64,000 nucleotides of DNA, from NCBI RefSeq assembly GCF_006151805.1, contig NZ_VDDA01000006.1:1-64000 (forward strand). The letters are read 5' to 3'. This DNA is from Methylobacterium terricola (lineage in GTDB: Bacteria; Pseudomonadota; Alphaproteobacteria; Rhizobiales; Beijerinckiaceae). Below, piece by piece: positions 25,265 through 33,274 of this stretch (positions within the stretch are counted from its first letter, which is position 1; each line of letters starts with the position of its first letter). A program made the translations under genes and the position numbers. Below the pieces are notes generated by a model, which saw nothing but the letters and a program-made list of their open reading frames with translations, had not been told where the DNA came from and searched no databases.

Positions 25265-25654
25265 ATGCGTAACCTGTCGGGCGAGAGCGGAACGGTCGTG
25301 GCGTTCCGGCGCAAGGAGCGGGCCGCGCCGGTGGAGCACGAGCTGGCCCCGAGCCCCCGGATCGCCGCCGCGCGGCGCGACCAGCGCAGCCTGATGGACA
25401 CGGTCTACGAGGCCGGCACCCTGCCGGTGGCGGCCGGCGACCGCGAGACCAAGCTCCTCGCCTCGCGCCTCCTGGTCTACGGCTTCCTCACCATCGACGA
25501 GGTCGACGAGGACGGCGCCACCCGCCGCCTGCGCCCCTCCGAGGCGGTCCGCGCCGGCCGCGAGCGCCCCTGGCGCCTGTCGCGGGCCTCGCGCGGGGTG
25601 AGCCTGTCGGTGCCGATCCCGGCCCGGGACGGGTTTCTGTTCGAGATGGCGTGA
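25265..25654 (+). CDS. conserved-looking hypothetical protein
   Basis: 129 residues from ATG 25265 (a GTG at 25247 is possible). A short basic stretch (VVAFRRKERAA) is followed by helical sequence, then ETKLLASRLLVYGFLTIDEVDEDGATRRLRPSEA and a C-terminal beta-like segment. Codon use is typical of a real gene in this genome. No membrane span, signal or catalytic motif is seen, and I do not recognise the family. It is transcribed away from fbpC. Confidence 0.7.
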   Translation: MRNLSGESGTVVAFRRKERAAPVEHELAPSPRIAAARRDQRSLMDTVYEAGTLPVAAGDRETKLLASRLLVYGFLTIDEVDEDGATRRLRPSEAVRAGRERPWRLSRASRGVSLSVPIPARDGFLFEMA

Positions 25655-26037
25655 GGGGCGCGCGTTCGAGCACCTCCCCATAGGCGAATCGCTCGGAACT
25701 GTTCGACCCGCCCGATGCCAACCCGTCATACGATTTCCGGTTGATTGCTTCGCAATGCGGAGATCGGCTTAGCTCAGGCGCCGCCTGGGCCCGAAACGAC
25801 GCGGAGGATTCGGGGGGCCGTCGAGCGCAACAAGGCGGCCTCAAGGAGCCGAGGACGGCTGCCGCGACCTCCTGGGAACGCGAAACCCGGCACCAGCCAG
25901 TTCGACTGCCCAGCCCGACCCGGTCAAAATTGACTTTCCGACCCGGATCACCGACACGGGCGCCCGCCGCGACCGGCGCCGGTCGGGCGGCCCGGCTGGT
26001 GCCGCGGGCGTCGGGATTCCCGGTTCGGAGCAGTGCA
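25655..26037. other. 383-bp intergenic stretch before the glycosylation cluster
   Basis: The glycosyltransferase frame stays open back to 25741 but this part lacks normal codon bias and the typical family N-terminus. A small ATTGC/GCAAT hairpin lies at 25743-25755. The stretch probably contains the promoter of the downstream three-gene operon. Confidence 0.45.
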
Positions 26038-27753
26038 TTGACGAGCCTTGCCGCCGGGCACCGCCCCGGCCGCGCCGCCTCCCTGGGATCCCTCGCGGAG
26101 CGCCTTCTCGACCTCGGGGCGCGCAGCCACGGGGCGGCGTGCGCGCTGCTCGTCGTGCTGTCGCTGGTCTGCTTCGTGCCGGGCTTCGCCTCGCTCCAGC
26201 CGATGGACCGGGACGAGCCGCGCTTCGCCCAGGCCTCGAAGCAGATGCTCGAATCGGGCGATCTGGTCGATATCCGCTTCCAGGGCGAGGCCCGGCACAA
26301 GAAGCCGGTCGGGATCTACTGGGCGCAGAGCGCGGTCGTCGCCGCCGGAGAGGCGCTCGGCGTGCCGGGCGCCCGCACGGCGATCTGGCTCTACCGCATC
26401 CCCTCGCTGATCGGTGCCGTTGCCACGGTGCTCCTGAGCTACTGGGCTGCGCTCGCCTTCCTGCCGCGGCGCGGGGCGTTCCTCGCCGCCGCGCTCGTCG
26501 GCGCCTCCGTGATGCTCTCGGCCGAGGCACGGCTCGCCAAGACCGACGCGCTGCTCACCGCCTGCGCCGTCGCCGCCATGGCGGCGCTCGCCCGGGCCTG
26601 GCTCGCCCGCGCCGCCGCGACGCGGCTGCCGAACGCCGTCGTCCTGACCTTCTGGCTCGCGGTGGCGTTCGGCATCCTGATCAAAGGGCCGATGGTCCCG
26701 ATGTTCGCTGGCCTCGCGGCCCTGTGCCTCTCGGTCTTCGCCCGCTCCGGCGCCTGGCTCAAACCCTTGCGGCCGGGGCTCGGCCTCGTGCTGGTGCTGG
26801 TCCTCGTCGCGCCGTGGTTCGTCGCGATCACGCTGAAGAGCGGCGGCGCCTTCTACGGCGAGGCGGTCGGCCACGACATGCTCGGCAAGGTCGGCACCGC
26901 CCAGACCCAGCACTGGGCGCCGCCCGGCACCTATCTCCTCGTCATCTTCGCCACCTTCTGGCCCGCAGCCGCCTTCGCCGCGATGGCGATCCCCTTCGCC
27001 TGGGCGACCCGCCGCGAGGATGGGGTCGCCTTCCTGATCGCCTGGGTGCTGCCGTCCTGGCTGGTCTTCGAGGCGGTGCCGACCAAGCTGCCGCATTACG
27101 TCCTGCCGCTCTGCACCGCGCTGGCGATCCTCGCGGTCATGGCGGTCGCCCGCGGGGCGGTACACCGCGACCGGCCGGGGGCGCGGCTCGTGGCGCTGCT
27201 GGTGCCGTTCATCCCCGCAGGCCTCACGGTGGGACTCTGCATCGCCGCCTGGCGCCTCGACGGGGTGATCCCGTGGGCCGGCCTGCCGCTGCTGCTGGCA
27301 GCCAGCGCCGTGGCGTTCCTGGCCTGGCGCGCCTTCGCGGACGGCTTTCCCGAGCGGGCGCTCGCGGTCGCGGTGCTGGCCGGCGCGCTGCTCGGACCGG
27401 CGGTGTTCGGGCTCACCCAGCCGGCGCTCGCCGCCCTCAAGGTCTCGCCGCGCCTCGCCGCGATCCGCGACGCGCTGCCCTGCCCGAATCCGACGGTCGC
27501 CAGTCTGGGCTACCGCGAGCCGAGCCTGGTCTTCCTGATCGGCACCGACCTCGCGCTGCTCGATTCCGCCGGTGAGGCCATCGCCTTCCTGCGCCAGGGC
27601 GGCTGCCGCCTGGTGTATGTCGAGGACCGCTTCGCCAAGGACTTCGCGACCGCGAATGCCGGGACGCCGCCGCAGCCGGTCGGCCGCGTGACCGGCTTCA
27701 ACATCAACGGCGGCAAGCCGGTCGGCCTGTCGGCCTATGCGGTGACGCCGTGA
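26038..27753 (+). CDS. GT39/ArnT-type polyprenyl-phosphate-sugar glycosyltransferase
   Basis: 571 residues from a TTG at 26038, chosen because GGAG lies 7 bp upstream and the first span follows at ~32; the frame extends to 25741 without support. Some eleven membrane spans. The first periplasmic loop carries the catalytic acidic motif (SLQPMDRDEPRFAQA, Asp59/Glu60), then HKKPVGIYWAQS, as in ArnT and PMT-family enzymes that move a sugar from a lipid carrier to lipid A or another acceptor outside the inner membrane. The next gene makes such lipid-linked sugars. Which sugar is moved (galacturonic acid, aminoarabinose or other) cannot be read from the sequence. Confidence 0.88.
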   Translation: MTSLAAGHRPGRAASLGSLAERLLDLGARSHGAACALLVVLSLVCFVPGFASLQPMDRDEPRFAQASKQMLESGDLVDIRFQGEARHKKPVGIYWAQSAVVAAGEALGVPGARTAIWLYRIPSLIGAVATVLLSYWAALAFLPRRGAFLAAALVGASVMLSAEARLAKTDALLTACAVAAMAALARAWLARAAATRLPNAVVLTFWLAVAFGILIKGPMVPMFAGLAALCLSVFARSGAWLKPLRPGLGLVLVLVLVAPWFVAITLKSGGAFYGEAVGHDMLGKVGTAQTQHWAPPGTYLLVIFATFWPAAAFAAMAIPFAWATRREDGVAFLIAWVLPSWLVFEAVPTKLPHYVLPLCTALAILAVMAVARGAVHRDRPGARLVALLVPFIPAGLTVGLCIAAWRLDGVIPWAGLPLLLAASAVAFLAWRAFADGFPERALAVAVLAGALLGPAVFGLTQPALAALKVSPRLAAIRDALPCPNPTVASLGYREPSLVFLIGTDLALLDSAGEAIAFLRQGGCRLVYVEDRFAKDFATANAGTPPQPVGRVTGFNINGGKPVGLSAYAVTP

Positions 27754-28544
27754 CCCAGAACCAGCCCGAGAATGCGCACGTGACATCGGATCGGGAGGCG
27801 ATCCGCCTCAGCGTCGTGGTGCCGGTGAAGAACGAGGCCGGCAACATCGCGCCGCTGCTGGCCGAGATCGCCAGCGCCTGCGCCCCGCTGCACCCGTTCG
27901 AGATCGTCTACGTCGACGACGGCTCGACCGATTCCACCCCGGCCGTGCTGGCGGAGGCCGGGACCCGCCACCCGGAATTGCGGGTGCTGCGCCACCGCGA
28001 GAGCTGCGGCCAGAGCGCGGCGGTGCGCACCGGGGTGCTGGCGGCGCGCGGCGAGCTGGTGGCGACGCTGGACGGCGACGGCCAGAACGATCCGGCCTTC
28101 ATCCCGGCGCTCGCCGCCGCGCTCGTCGCGGCCGGGCCGGGGGCGGGGCTGGCGCAGGGCCAGCGGGTCGGCCGCAAGGACGGGCGGCGCAAGATGATCC
28201 AGTCGCGCATCGCCAACGGGGTGCGCGGCCGCATCCTCAAGGACGCGACGCGCGACACCGGCTGCGGCCTCAAGGTCTTCCGGCGGGCCGTGTACCTGCG
28301 CCTGCCCTATTTCGACGCGCTGCACCGCTTCATGCCGGCCCTCGTCGCCCGCGAGGGCTTTGCCGTCGTCCACGGCGACGTGGTCGACCGGCCGCGGCTC
28401 ACCGGGCACTCGAATTACGGTCTGTTCGACCGGCTCTGGGTCGGCATCCTCGACCTCGCCGGGGTGTGGTGGCTGATCCGCCGCCGGCGCCGGGTGCCGC
28501 AGGTGATCCCGGCGGGGCCGACGAACCCGGCGAAGGCGGAGTAG
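27750..28544 (+). CDS. GT2 family glycosyltransferase (dolichol-phosphate-mannose-synthase-like)
   Basis: 264 residues from a GTG that overlaps the previous stop (GTGA), so translation is coupled. The GT-A domain is clear: SVVVPVKNEAGNIAPLL, VYVDDGSTDSTP (nucleotide-binding Asp), ATLDGDGQNDP (DxD-like metal site) and DTGCGLKVFRRAVY. The C-terminus has a hydrophobic helix (GILDLAGVWWLI) and a basic tail for membrane association. It should transfer a sugar from a nucleotide donor onto a polyprenyl phosphate, supplying the GT39 enzyme; rhizobial RgtE and enteric ArnC are functional parallels. Confidence 0.9.
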   Translation: MTQNQPENAHVTSDREAIRLSVVVPVKNEAGNIAPLLAEIASACAPLHPFEIVYVDDGSTDSTPAVLAEAGTRHPELRVLRHRESCGQSAAVRTGVLAARGELVATLDGDGQNDPAFIPALAAALVAAGPGAGLAQGQRVGRKDGRRKMIQSRIANGVRGRILKDATRDTGCGLKVFRRAVYLRLPYFDALHRFMPALVAREGFAVVHGDVVDRPRLTGHSNYGLFDRLWVGILDLAGVWWLIRRRRRVPQVIPAGPTNPAKAE

Positions 28545-28548
28545 CCCG

Positions 28549-28875
28549 ATGGTCGCCGACATCATGCACGGGCTCGGCGCCTATTTCTGGTCGCTGTTCA
28601 CCGGCCCGGTCGACCTGGTGCTGCTGGTCGGGCTGGTGGGGCAGGGCCTGTTCACCGCCCGCTTCCTGGTCCAGTGGATCGCCAGCGAGAAGGCGGGGCG
28701 CAGCGTGATCCCGCTCTCGTTCTGGTTCCTGTCGCTCGGCGGCTCGGCGGTGCTGCTCGGCTACGCGCTCTACCGGCGCGACCCGGTCTTCATCCTCGGC
28801 CAGAGCCTCGGCACGGTGATCTACCTGCGCAACCTCGCCCTGGTGTTCCGCGAGCGGCGGGCCGGGGGGAAGTAG
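28549..28875 (+). CDS. lipid-A-disaccharide-synthase N-terminal-domain (LAB_N) membrane protein
   Basis: 108 residues, about three membrane spans, 4 bp after the GT2 gene. The LAB_N signature is plain: GQGLFTARFLVQWIASEKAG, then PLSFWFLSLGGS and ALYRRDPVFILGQS. This domain occurs fused to LpxB in some bacteria, but the free-standing form accompanies GT2/GT39 pairs and is thought to help flip or present the polyprenyl-linked sugar. Order GT39 - GT2 - LAB_N makes a compact surface-sugar operon. Confidence 0.88.
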   Translation: MVADIMHGLGAYFWSLFTGPVDLVLLVGLVGQGLFTARFLVQWIASEKAGRSVIPLSFWFLSLGGSAVLLGYALYRRDPVFILGQSLGTVIYLRNLALVFRERRAGGK

Positions 28876-28910
28876 GGGGCGGGCGACCGTCCGCTCGGAC
28901 CGGGGCGACC

Positions 28911-28956
28911 TTCCCGGTCCTTCCGGGCTCCGCTGTCGCGGACCCGGAACGACGCG
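28911..28956. repeat. dispersed GC-rich intergenic repeat, copy 1
   Basis: Lies between the convergent ends of the LAB_N gene and the PRC-barrel gene. It can fold with TTCCGGG (28921-28927) against CCCGGAA (28943-28949). It shares a 14-bp identity, TCCGGGCTCCGCTG (28922-28935), and similar flanks with a second copy at 61801-61852. It may act as a transcription terminator for both neighbours. Confidence 0.6.
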
Positions 28957-29020
28957 GAGCGGGCCGGTTTCGTCAGGCAAGCCTGAGACGCGCCCCGGAC
29001 CTGCCGGGGCGGGGCCGCCC

Positions 29021-29449
29021 TCAGCCCTTCTTCTTGTAGTCGAAGGCCGGGGCCTTGCTCAGCTCGTCCTTGGTGGCGGCCACGGTGGCCTTCCAGCTGT
29101 CGCCGTCGCGGGTCAGCACGACGCTGTCGGGGCTGACCGCGACGTAGCGCTCGCCGATGCCGAGGAAGCCGCCGACCCCGAGAATCACGGCGCTCACGGT
29201 CTTGCCGTCGACGATCACGAGGTCGGCGATGTCGCCGACGGATTCGTTCTGGGCGTTGGTGACCTTGGTGCCGAGGATGCGCGAGGTCACCGCCGCCGTC
29301 GGCTGGAGGGTGACGAACTGCACCGTGGCGGTCTTGACCTGCTGGGTCGTCATCGCCCCGCCCGCATCCGGCTGCGTCGCGGTCTGGGCCAGGGCGGGCC
29401 CGCAGGCGAGGAGGAGGGCGGCCGTCGCGAGGGCGGTCTTCAGCGTCAT
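29021..29449 (-). CDS. exported PRC-barrel domain protein
   Basis: 142 residues from ATG 29449, with a signal peptide (ALATAALLLACGPALAQ). The mature part at ~55-125 is a PRC-barrel-like domain: SRILGTKVTNAQNESVGDIADLVI, then ILGVGGFLGIGERYVAV. These small beta-barrels are common in Hyphomicrobiales as periplasmic proteins of unknown, often stress-related, role. The C-terminus is Lys-rich (DYKKKG). Monocistronic, convergent with the LAB_N gene. Confidence 0.85.
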   Translation of the reverse strand: MTLKTALATAALLLACGPALAQTATQPDAGGAMTTQQVKTATVQFVTLQPTAAVTSRILGTKVTNAQNESVGDIADLVIVDGKTVSAVILGVGGFLGIGERYVAVSPDSVVLTRDGDSWKATVAATKDELSKAPAFDYKKKG

Positions 29450-29637
29450 GGGGAAACTCTCCGAGGGGGCCCACACCCGTCTCCGCGGCGCGGGCCGTGC
29501 GCAGAACGGCCTCGCGCCGGAGGGGTTCCGCATCGTCAGGTTTTCGGGCCGGGACGCGCGCAGGCCGGTGCAACACGGCCACGCCTGCCCCATCTAGAGG
29601 GCTCCAGCCGCGAGACGCGGCGAGACAGGGGAAGAGC

Positions 29638-29925
29638 ATGGACGGTCACGTGTACGGGGCGCTCGGACAGCCGGGCGTCGGCCTCCTGATGGCCATCGTC
29701 ATCGGCGCGCTGGCGGGCTGGCTGGCGGAGCGCTTCATGAATTCCAGCATGGGCCTGCTCGGCAACATCGTGCTCGGCATCATCGGCGGCGTGGTCGGCA
29801 ATTTCCTGGCGGCGCAGCTCCACATCCCGATCTTCGGGTTCTGGCGCAACCTGATCTCCGCCACGATCGGCGCGGTCATCATCATCGCGGTGGTGCGGGC
29901 GGTCCGGGGCGAGCGGCGGTACTGA
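29638..29925 (+). CDS. GlsB/YeaQ/YmgE-family stress-response membrane protein
   Basis: 95 residues from ATG 29638, chosen over upstream in-frame starts because it begins just before the first span. Three hydrophobic segments with the Gly-rich pattern [30 protein letters not shown] and [17 protein letters not shown] are diagnostic of the transglycosylase-associated protein family. Despite the name there is no transglycosylase activity; members are envelope-stress proteins in the inner membrane. It is divergent from the PRC-barrel gene, with which it may share a stress promoter region. Confidence 0.9.
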   Translation: MDGHVYGALGQPGVGLLMAIVIGALAGWLAERFMNSSMGLLGNIVLGIIGGVVGNFLAAQLHIPIFGFWRNLISATIGAVIIIAVVRAVRGERRY

Positions 29926-30134
29926 CCGCTGGGGTCGGACAGCCGGGACCTCGCGCGACGGCAGGCCCGGCCGGGCGCCGTCGCAATCCAGCGCAGGCCT
30001 GGATGCATGGCGCGCCGCGCGGCGGCGCGTCACGCCCCATTTGCCCCGGCGGCCCGGACATCTTAAGTCACCTCTGCGCCGCGAGGGGTTCGCGGGCGCT
30101 TTTCGTCTTGAAACCCCTTGCCGCCTCGGATCCC

Positions 30135-31097
30135 ATGGCCGTCGTCCTCGATCTCCTGCGCAACGACCAGCGCCCGCGCCACCCGGAGAAGGCGCACCGG
30201 CCCGACCAGCCGATCCTGCGCAAGCCGGACTGGATCCGCGTGAAGGCGCCGGGCTCGCCGAAATGGGCCGAGACCAACGCCATCGTGCGCGAGAACAAGC
30301 TCGTGACGGTGTGCGAGGAGGCCGGCTGCCCCAACATCGGCGAGTGCTGGGAGAAGAAGCACGCCACCTTCATGATCATGGGGGATACCTGCACCCGGGC
30401 CTGCGCGTTCTGCAACGTGCGCACCGGCATGCCGGACGCCCTCGACCTGGCCGAGCCCGAGCGGGTGGCCGAGGCGGTGGCCAAGCTCGGCCTGCACCAC
30501 GTCGTCATCACCTCGGTCGACCGCGACGACCTGCGTGACGGCGGCGCAAGCCATTTCGCCGCGGTGATCGGCGCGATCCGGCGCCTCAGCCCCGCGACCA
30601 CCGTCGAGATCCTGACCCCCGACTTCCTGCGCAAGGACGGCGCCCTGGAAATCGTGGTGGCGGCGCGCCCCGACGTGTTCAACCACAACCTCGAGACCGT
30701 GCCGTCGAAGTACCTGACGGTGCGCCCCGGCGCCCGCTACTTCCACTCGATCCGCCTGCTGCAGCGGGTCAAGGAGCTCGATCCGACCATCTTCACCAAG
30801 TCGGGGATCATGGTGGGGCTGGGCGAGGAGCGCAACGAGGTGCTCCAGCTGATGGACGACCTGCGCTCGGCCGAGGTCGACTTCCTGACCATCGGCCAGT
30901 ACCTGCAGCCGACGAAGAAGCACCACCCGGTCCTGTCCTTCGTGACGCCGGACGCGTTCAAGGCCTACGAGACCACGGCCTACGCCAAGGGCTTCCTGCT
31001 CGTCTCGGCGACGCCGCTCACCCGCTCCTCCCACCATGCCGGCGAGGATTTCGCCCGGCTCAAGCAGGCCCGGCTCGACCGGCTGGGGACCGTCTGA
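30135..31097 (+). CDS. lipA: lipoyl synthase
   Basis: 320 residues, normal length. Radical-SAM enzyme that inserts two sulfurs into octanoyl groups on lipoate-dependent proteins. Both iron-sulfur clusters are accounted for: the auxiliary cluster Cys60, Cys65 and Cys71 ([12 protein letters not shown]) and the radical-SAM cluster Cys86, Cys90 and Cys93 (CTRACAFC). Family landmarks [28 protein letters not shown] and the C-terminal SSHHAGE are intact. ATG 30135 gives the standard start; the frame is open upstream without support. It is followed 4 bp later by a START-domain gene, a common pairing in alphaproteobacteria. Confidence 0.97.
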   Translation: MAVVLDLLRNDQRPRHPEKAHRPDQPILRKPDWIRVKAPGSPKWAETNAIVRENKLVTVCEEAGCPNIGECWEKKHATFMIMGDTCTRACAFCNVRTGMPDALDLAEPERVAEAVAKLGLHHVVITSVDRDDLRDGGASHFAAVIGAIRRLSPATTVEILTPDFLRKDGALEIVVAARPDVFNHNLETVPSKYLTVRPGARYFHSIRLLQRVKELDPTIFTKSGIMVGLGEERNEVLQLMDDLRSAEVDFLTIGQYLQPTKKHHPVLSFVTPDAFKAYETTAYAKGFLLVSATPLTRSSHHAGEDFARLKQARLDRLGTV

Positions 31098-31101
31098 CCC
31101 G

Positions 31102-31557
31102 ATGCCGAGCTTCCGCACCACCCGCACCGTCCGCCACAGCCCGACGGAGATGTTCGACCTCGTCGCCGACGTCGAGCGCTACCCGGAATTCCTGCCGCTC
31201 TGCGACTCCCTGCGGGTGCTGCGCCGGCAGGAGGGCGAGGACGGCACCGAGACCCTCGTCGCCGACATGGGCGTCGGCTACAAGGCGATCTCGGAGCACT
31301 TCACCACCCGGGTCCGCCTCGACCGGCCGAACCTGAAGATCCTGGCCGAGTATATCGACGGGCCGTTCCGGCATCTCGAGAATCGCTGGACGTTCCGCGA
31401 GGCGCCGAACGGCGGCTGCACGGTCGAGTTCTTCATCACCTATGAGTTCAAGAGCCTGGCGCTCGGGCTCCTGATGGGCAAGATGTTCGACCGGGCGTTC
31501 CGCAAGTTCACGGATGCGTTCGAGAGCCGGGCGGACCGGTTGTACGCGCGGGCGTGA
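31102..31557 (+). CDS. RatA/Coq10-like START-domain protein
   Basis: 151 residues from ATG 31102, four bases after the lipA stop. A SRPBCC/START fold: RHSPTEMFDLVADVERYPEFLPLC at the N-terminus, ISEHFTTRVRLDRPN in the middle and a C-terminal amphipathic helix (KMFDRAFRKFTDAFESRAD). Eukaryotic Coq10 homologues bind ubiquinone and help respiration; the E. coli homologue was named RatA as a proposed ribosome-association toxin. The ubiquinone role seems likelier here given the lipA partner. Cytoplasmic. Confidence 0.9.
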   Translation: MPSFRTTRTVRHSPTEMFDLVADVERYPEFLPLCDSLRVLRRQEGEDGTETLVADMGVGYKAISEHFTTRVRLDRPNLKILAEYIDGPFRHLENRWTFREAPNGGCTVEFFITYEFKSLALGLLMGKMFDRAFRKFTDAFESRADRLYARA

Positions 31558-31562
31558 CTGCG

Positions 31563-32663
31563 TCAGGACAGGGTCCGCACCAGGAAGTCCCGGGCGACCG
31601 GCCAGGCCTCGACCCAGGCTTCGCTCGGGCCGAAATGGTCGGCGCCCTCGACGACGTGCAAGGCGATCGCCGGGTTGGCGGTGACCAGCGCCCGGCTCTG
31701 GGCGATCGGCACGACGCCGTCCTCGCTGCCGTGCAGGAGCAGCACAGGGCAGGCCAGGGCGGGCGCGACGGTGACGGGGGAGCAGGCGGCGAGGCGCTCC
31801 GGTGGGACGAAGTCGTCGAGATAGTCGCCGATCCCGGGGCCTGACTGCTCGCGCCACGCCGCGAGGTCAGCCGGCGCGAAATACGACACCACGGCGCCGA
31901 ACGAGGCGGCCGGCCGGGCCGCAGCCAGAAGTGCGGTCTGCCCGCCTTGGGAGAAACCCAGCAGACCGACGCTGTGCAGGCCGACCTCCCGGCGCAGCCA
32001 GTCGGCCGCGTCCAGCACGTCGTCGGGCTGCCGGAATCCCTGGTCCTCGTCACCGGTCGAGCCGAGCCAGCCTCGCTGCGAGAGGCAGAGCGCGACGAGG
32101 CCGGCCCGGGCCAGGTCGCCGCCGCCCGAGACCAGCACCGTCGCGTCGGAGGCGTAGCCGTGCAGCACGATCACGCCGGCGCGGGGCGCCTCGTCGCCGC
32201 CCGGCCGGAAGAGGTAGCCGCCCAGCACCACGCCGTCGGCCCCGGGTACCGTGACCCGCTCGGCCCCGTCCTGCTCGGGCAGGTCGTCGAGGGCGTGGAC
32301 CAGTTCGACCCGGATGTCGTCGGGATCGGCGAGGATGCCGCTATAATACCCGGTCGCGAAGGGACGCGCGGCCGGCTCCATGACGACGCGGCCGCCGGCC
32401 GCGACGCCCGCCGCACAGAGCCTGTCCACGCTCGCCCGATCGGGCGCACGCAGCATGAGACGCGTGCCCGACGTCGGGGGCTGTCGCTCCCACATCAGGA
32501 TCTGCGCGCCCTCCCGGGCCCAGAGGCAGTGATCGGTATCGCGCCAGGTGCGACCAAATCCCAACGGATGCAGGATGGCGCGCCAGAACGGCATGGCCCG
32601 CGCCAGGCTGGTCACCTGAAGGCTGAGGCCAGCGATGAGACCGGGCTGGCTGGGAAAGCGCAT
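31563..32663 (-). CDS. fused VOC (glyoxalase-like) and alpha/beta-hydrolase protein
   Basis: 366 residues. Residues ~8-125 form a vicinal-oxygen-chelate domain (LSLQVTSLARAMPFWRAILHPLGF; DPDDIRVELVHA at its end). Residues ~135-366 are a dienelactone-hydrolase-like alpha/beta hydrolase: VIVLHGYASD, nucleophile Ser238 in GFSQGG, acid in LLHGSEDGVVP and His in EGADHFGP. Fusion of these two unrelated folds is uncommon. The VOC part has few obvious metal ligands, so it may bind rather than turn over a substrate. It converges on the START gene (5-bp gap) and is divergent from the acetyltransferase. Confidence 0.85.
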   Translation of the reverse strand: MRFPSQPGLIAGLSLQVTSLARAMPFWRAILHPLGFGRTWRDTDHCLWAREGAQILMWERQPPTSGTRLMLRAPDRASVDRLCAAGVAAGGRVVMEPAARPFATGYYSGILADPDDIRVELVHALDDLPEQDGAERVTVPGADGVVLGGYLFRPGGDEAPRAGVIVLHGYASDATVLVSGGGDLARAGLVALCLSQRGWLGSTGDEDQGFRQPDDVLDAADWLRREVGLHSVGLLGFSQGGQTALLAAARPAASFGAVVSYFAPADLAAWREQSGPGIGDYLDDFVPPERLAACSPVTVAPALACPVLLLHGSEDGVVPIAQSRALVTANPAIALHVVEGADHFGPSEAWVEAWPVARDFLVRTLS

Positions 32664-32715
32664 GGTGTGCCAACCTCTGCGGGTCGATTCGCGACTTCAT
32701 AGCTTACGTTGCGAC

Positions 32716-33270
32716 ATGAGCGCCGCAAGCCTCACCCCACCGCACCGCCTCGCGACCGCGCGCCTCGTCCTGCGGCCGGCGCAGCCCGCCGACGCCGCGG
32801 CGCTGTTTTCCGCCTACACGGCCGATCCGCAGGTCGCCCGCTTCATGATCTGGCGCCCGCACCGGGCCGTCGAGGAGACGCAGGCCTACCTGCGCGCCTG
32901 CGCGGAGCAATGGGCGGCGGGGACCTGCTTCACTGACCTGCTGGAGGAGGCCGATCGGGCCGGGCCGATCGGCGCCATCGCCCTCAGGCCGGCGGGGACG
33001 AGCGCGGATTTCGGCTACGTCCTCGCCCGCGCCGCCTGGGGACGCGGCCTGATGCCGGAAGCCCTGCAGGCGCTCAGTGGCTGGGCGCTGGCGCAAGAGG
33101 GAATCTGGCGCACCTTCGCCACCTGCGACGTGGCGAACCAGGCCTCGGCCCGAGTGATGGAGAAGGCCAGGATGCGGTTCGAAGGCGTGCTGCGCCGTCA
33201 CACCGTCCATCCCAACATTCAGCCCGAGCCGCGCGATTGCCGTCTCTACGCCCGCGTGAAGGGTGATTGA
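32716..33270 (+). CDS. GNAT-family N-acetyltransferase (RimJ/RimL-like)
   Basis: 184 residues from ATG 32716. Starts LATARLVLRPAQPADAAAL, typical of the RimJ/RimL acetyltransferase group; FGYVLARAAWGRGLMPEALQAL carries the acetyl-CoA pyrophosphate-binding motif, and ATCDVANQASARVMEKARMRFEG is the conserved C-terminal Asn-x-x-Ser region. Transfers acetyl from acetyl-CoA to an amine on a protein or small molecule; substrate unknown. Divergent from the VOC-hydrolase gene and convergent with the SGNH hydrolase. Confidence 0.9.
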   Translation: MSAASLTPPHRLATARLVLRPAQPADAAALFSAYTADPQVARFMIWRPHRAVEETQAYLRACAEQWAAGTCFTDLLEEADRAGPIGAIALRPAGTSADFGYVLARAAWGRGLMPEALQALSGWALAQEGIWRTFATCDVANQASARVMEKARMRFEGVLRRHTVHPNIQPEPRDCRLYARVKGD

Positions 33271-33274
33271 GGCG

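Noticed and set aside
25741..26037. N-terminal extension of the GT39 protein
   Set aside because: No ribosome-binding site for the early start, poor codon bias and no match to the family N-terminus; TTG 26038 has GGAG at good distance.
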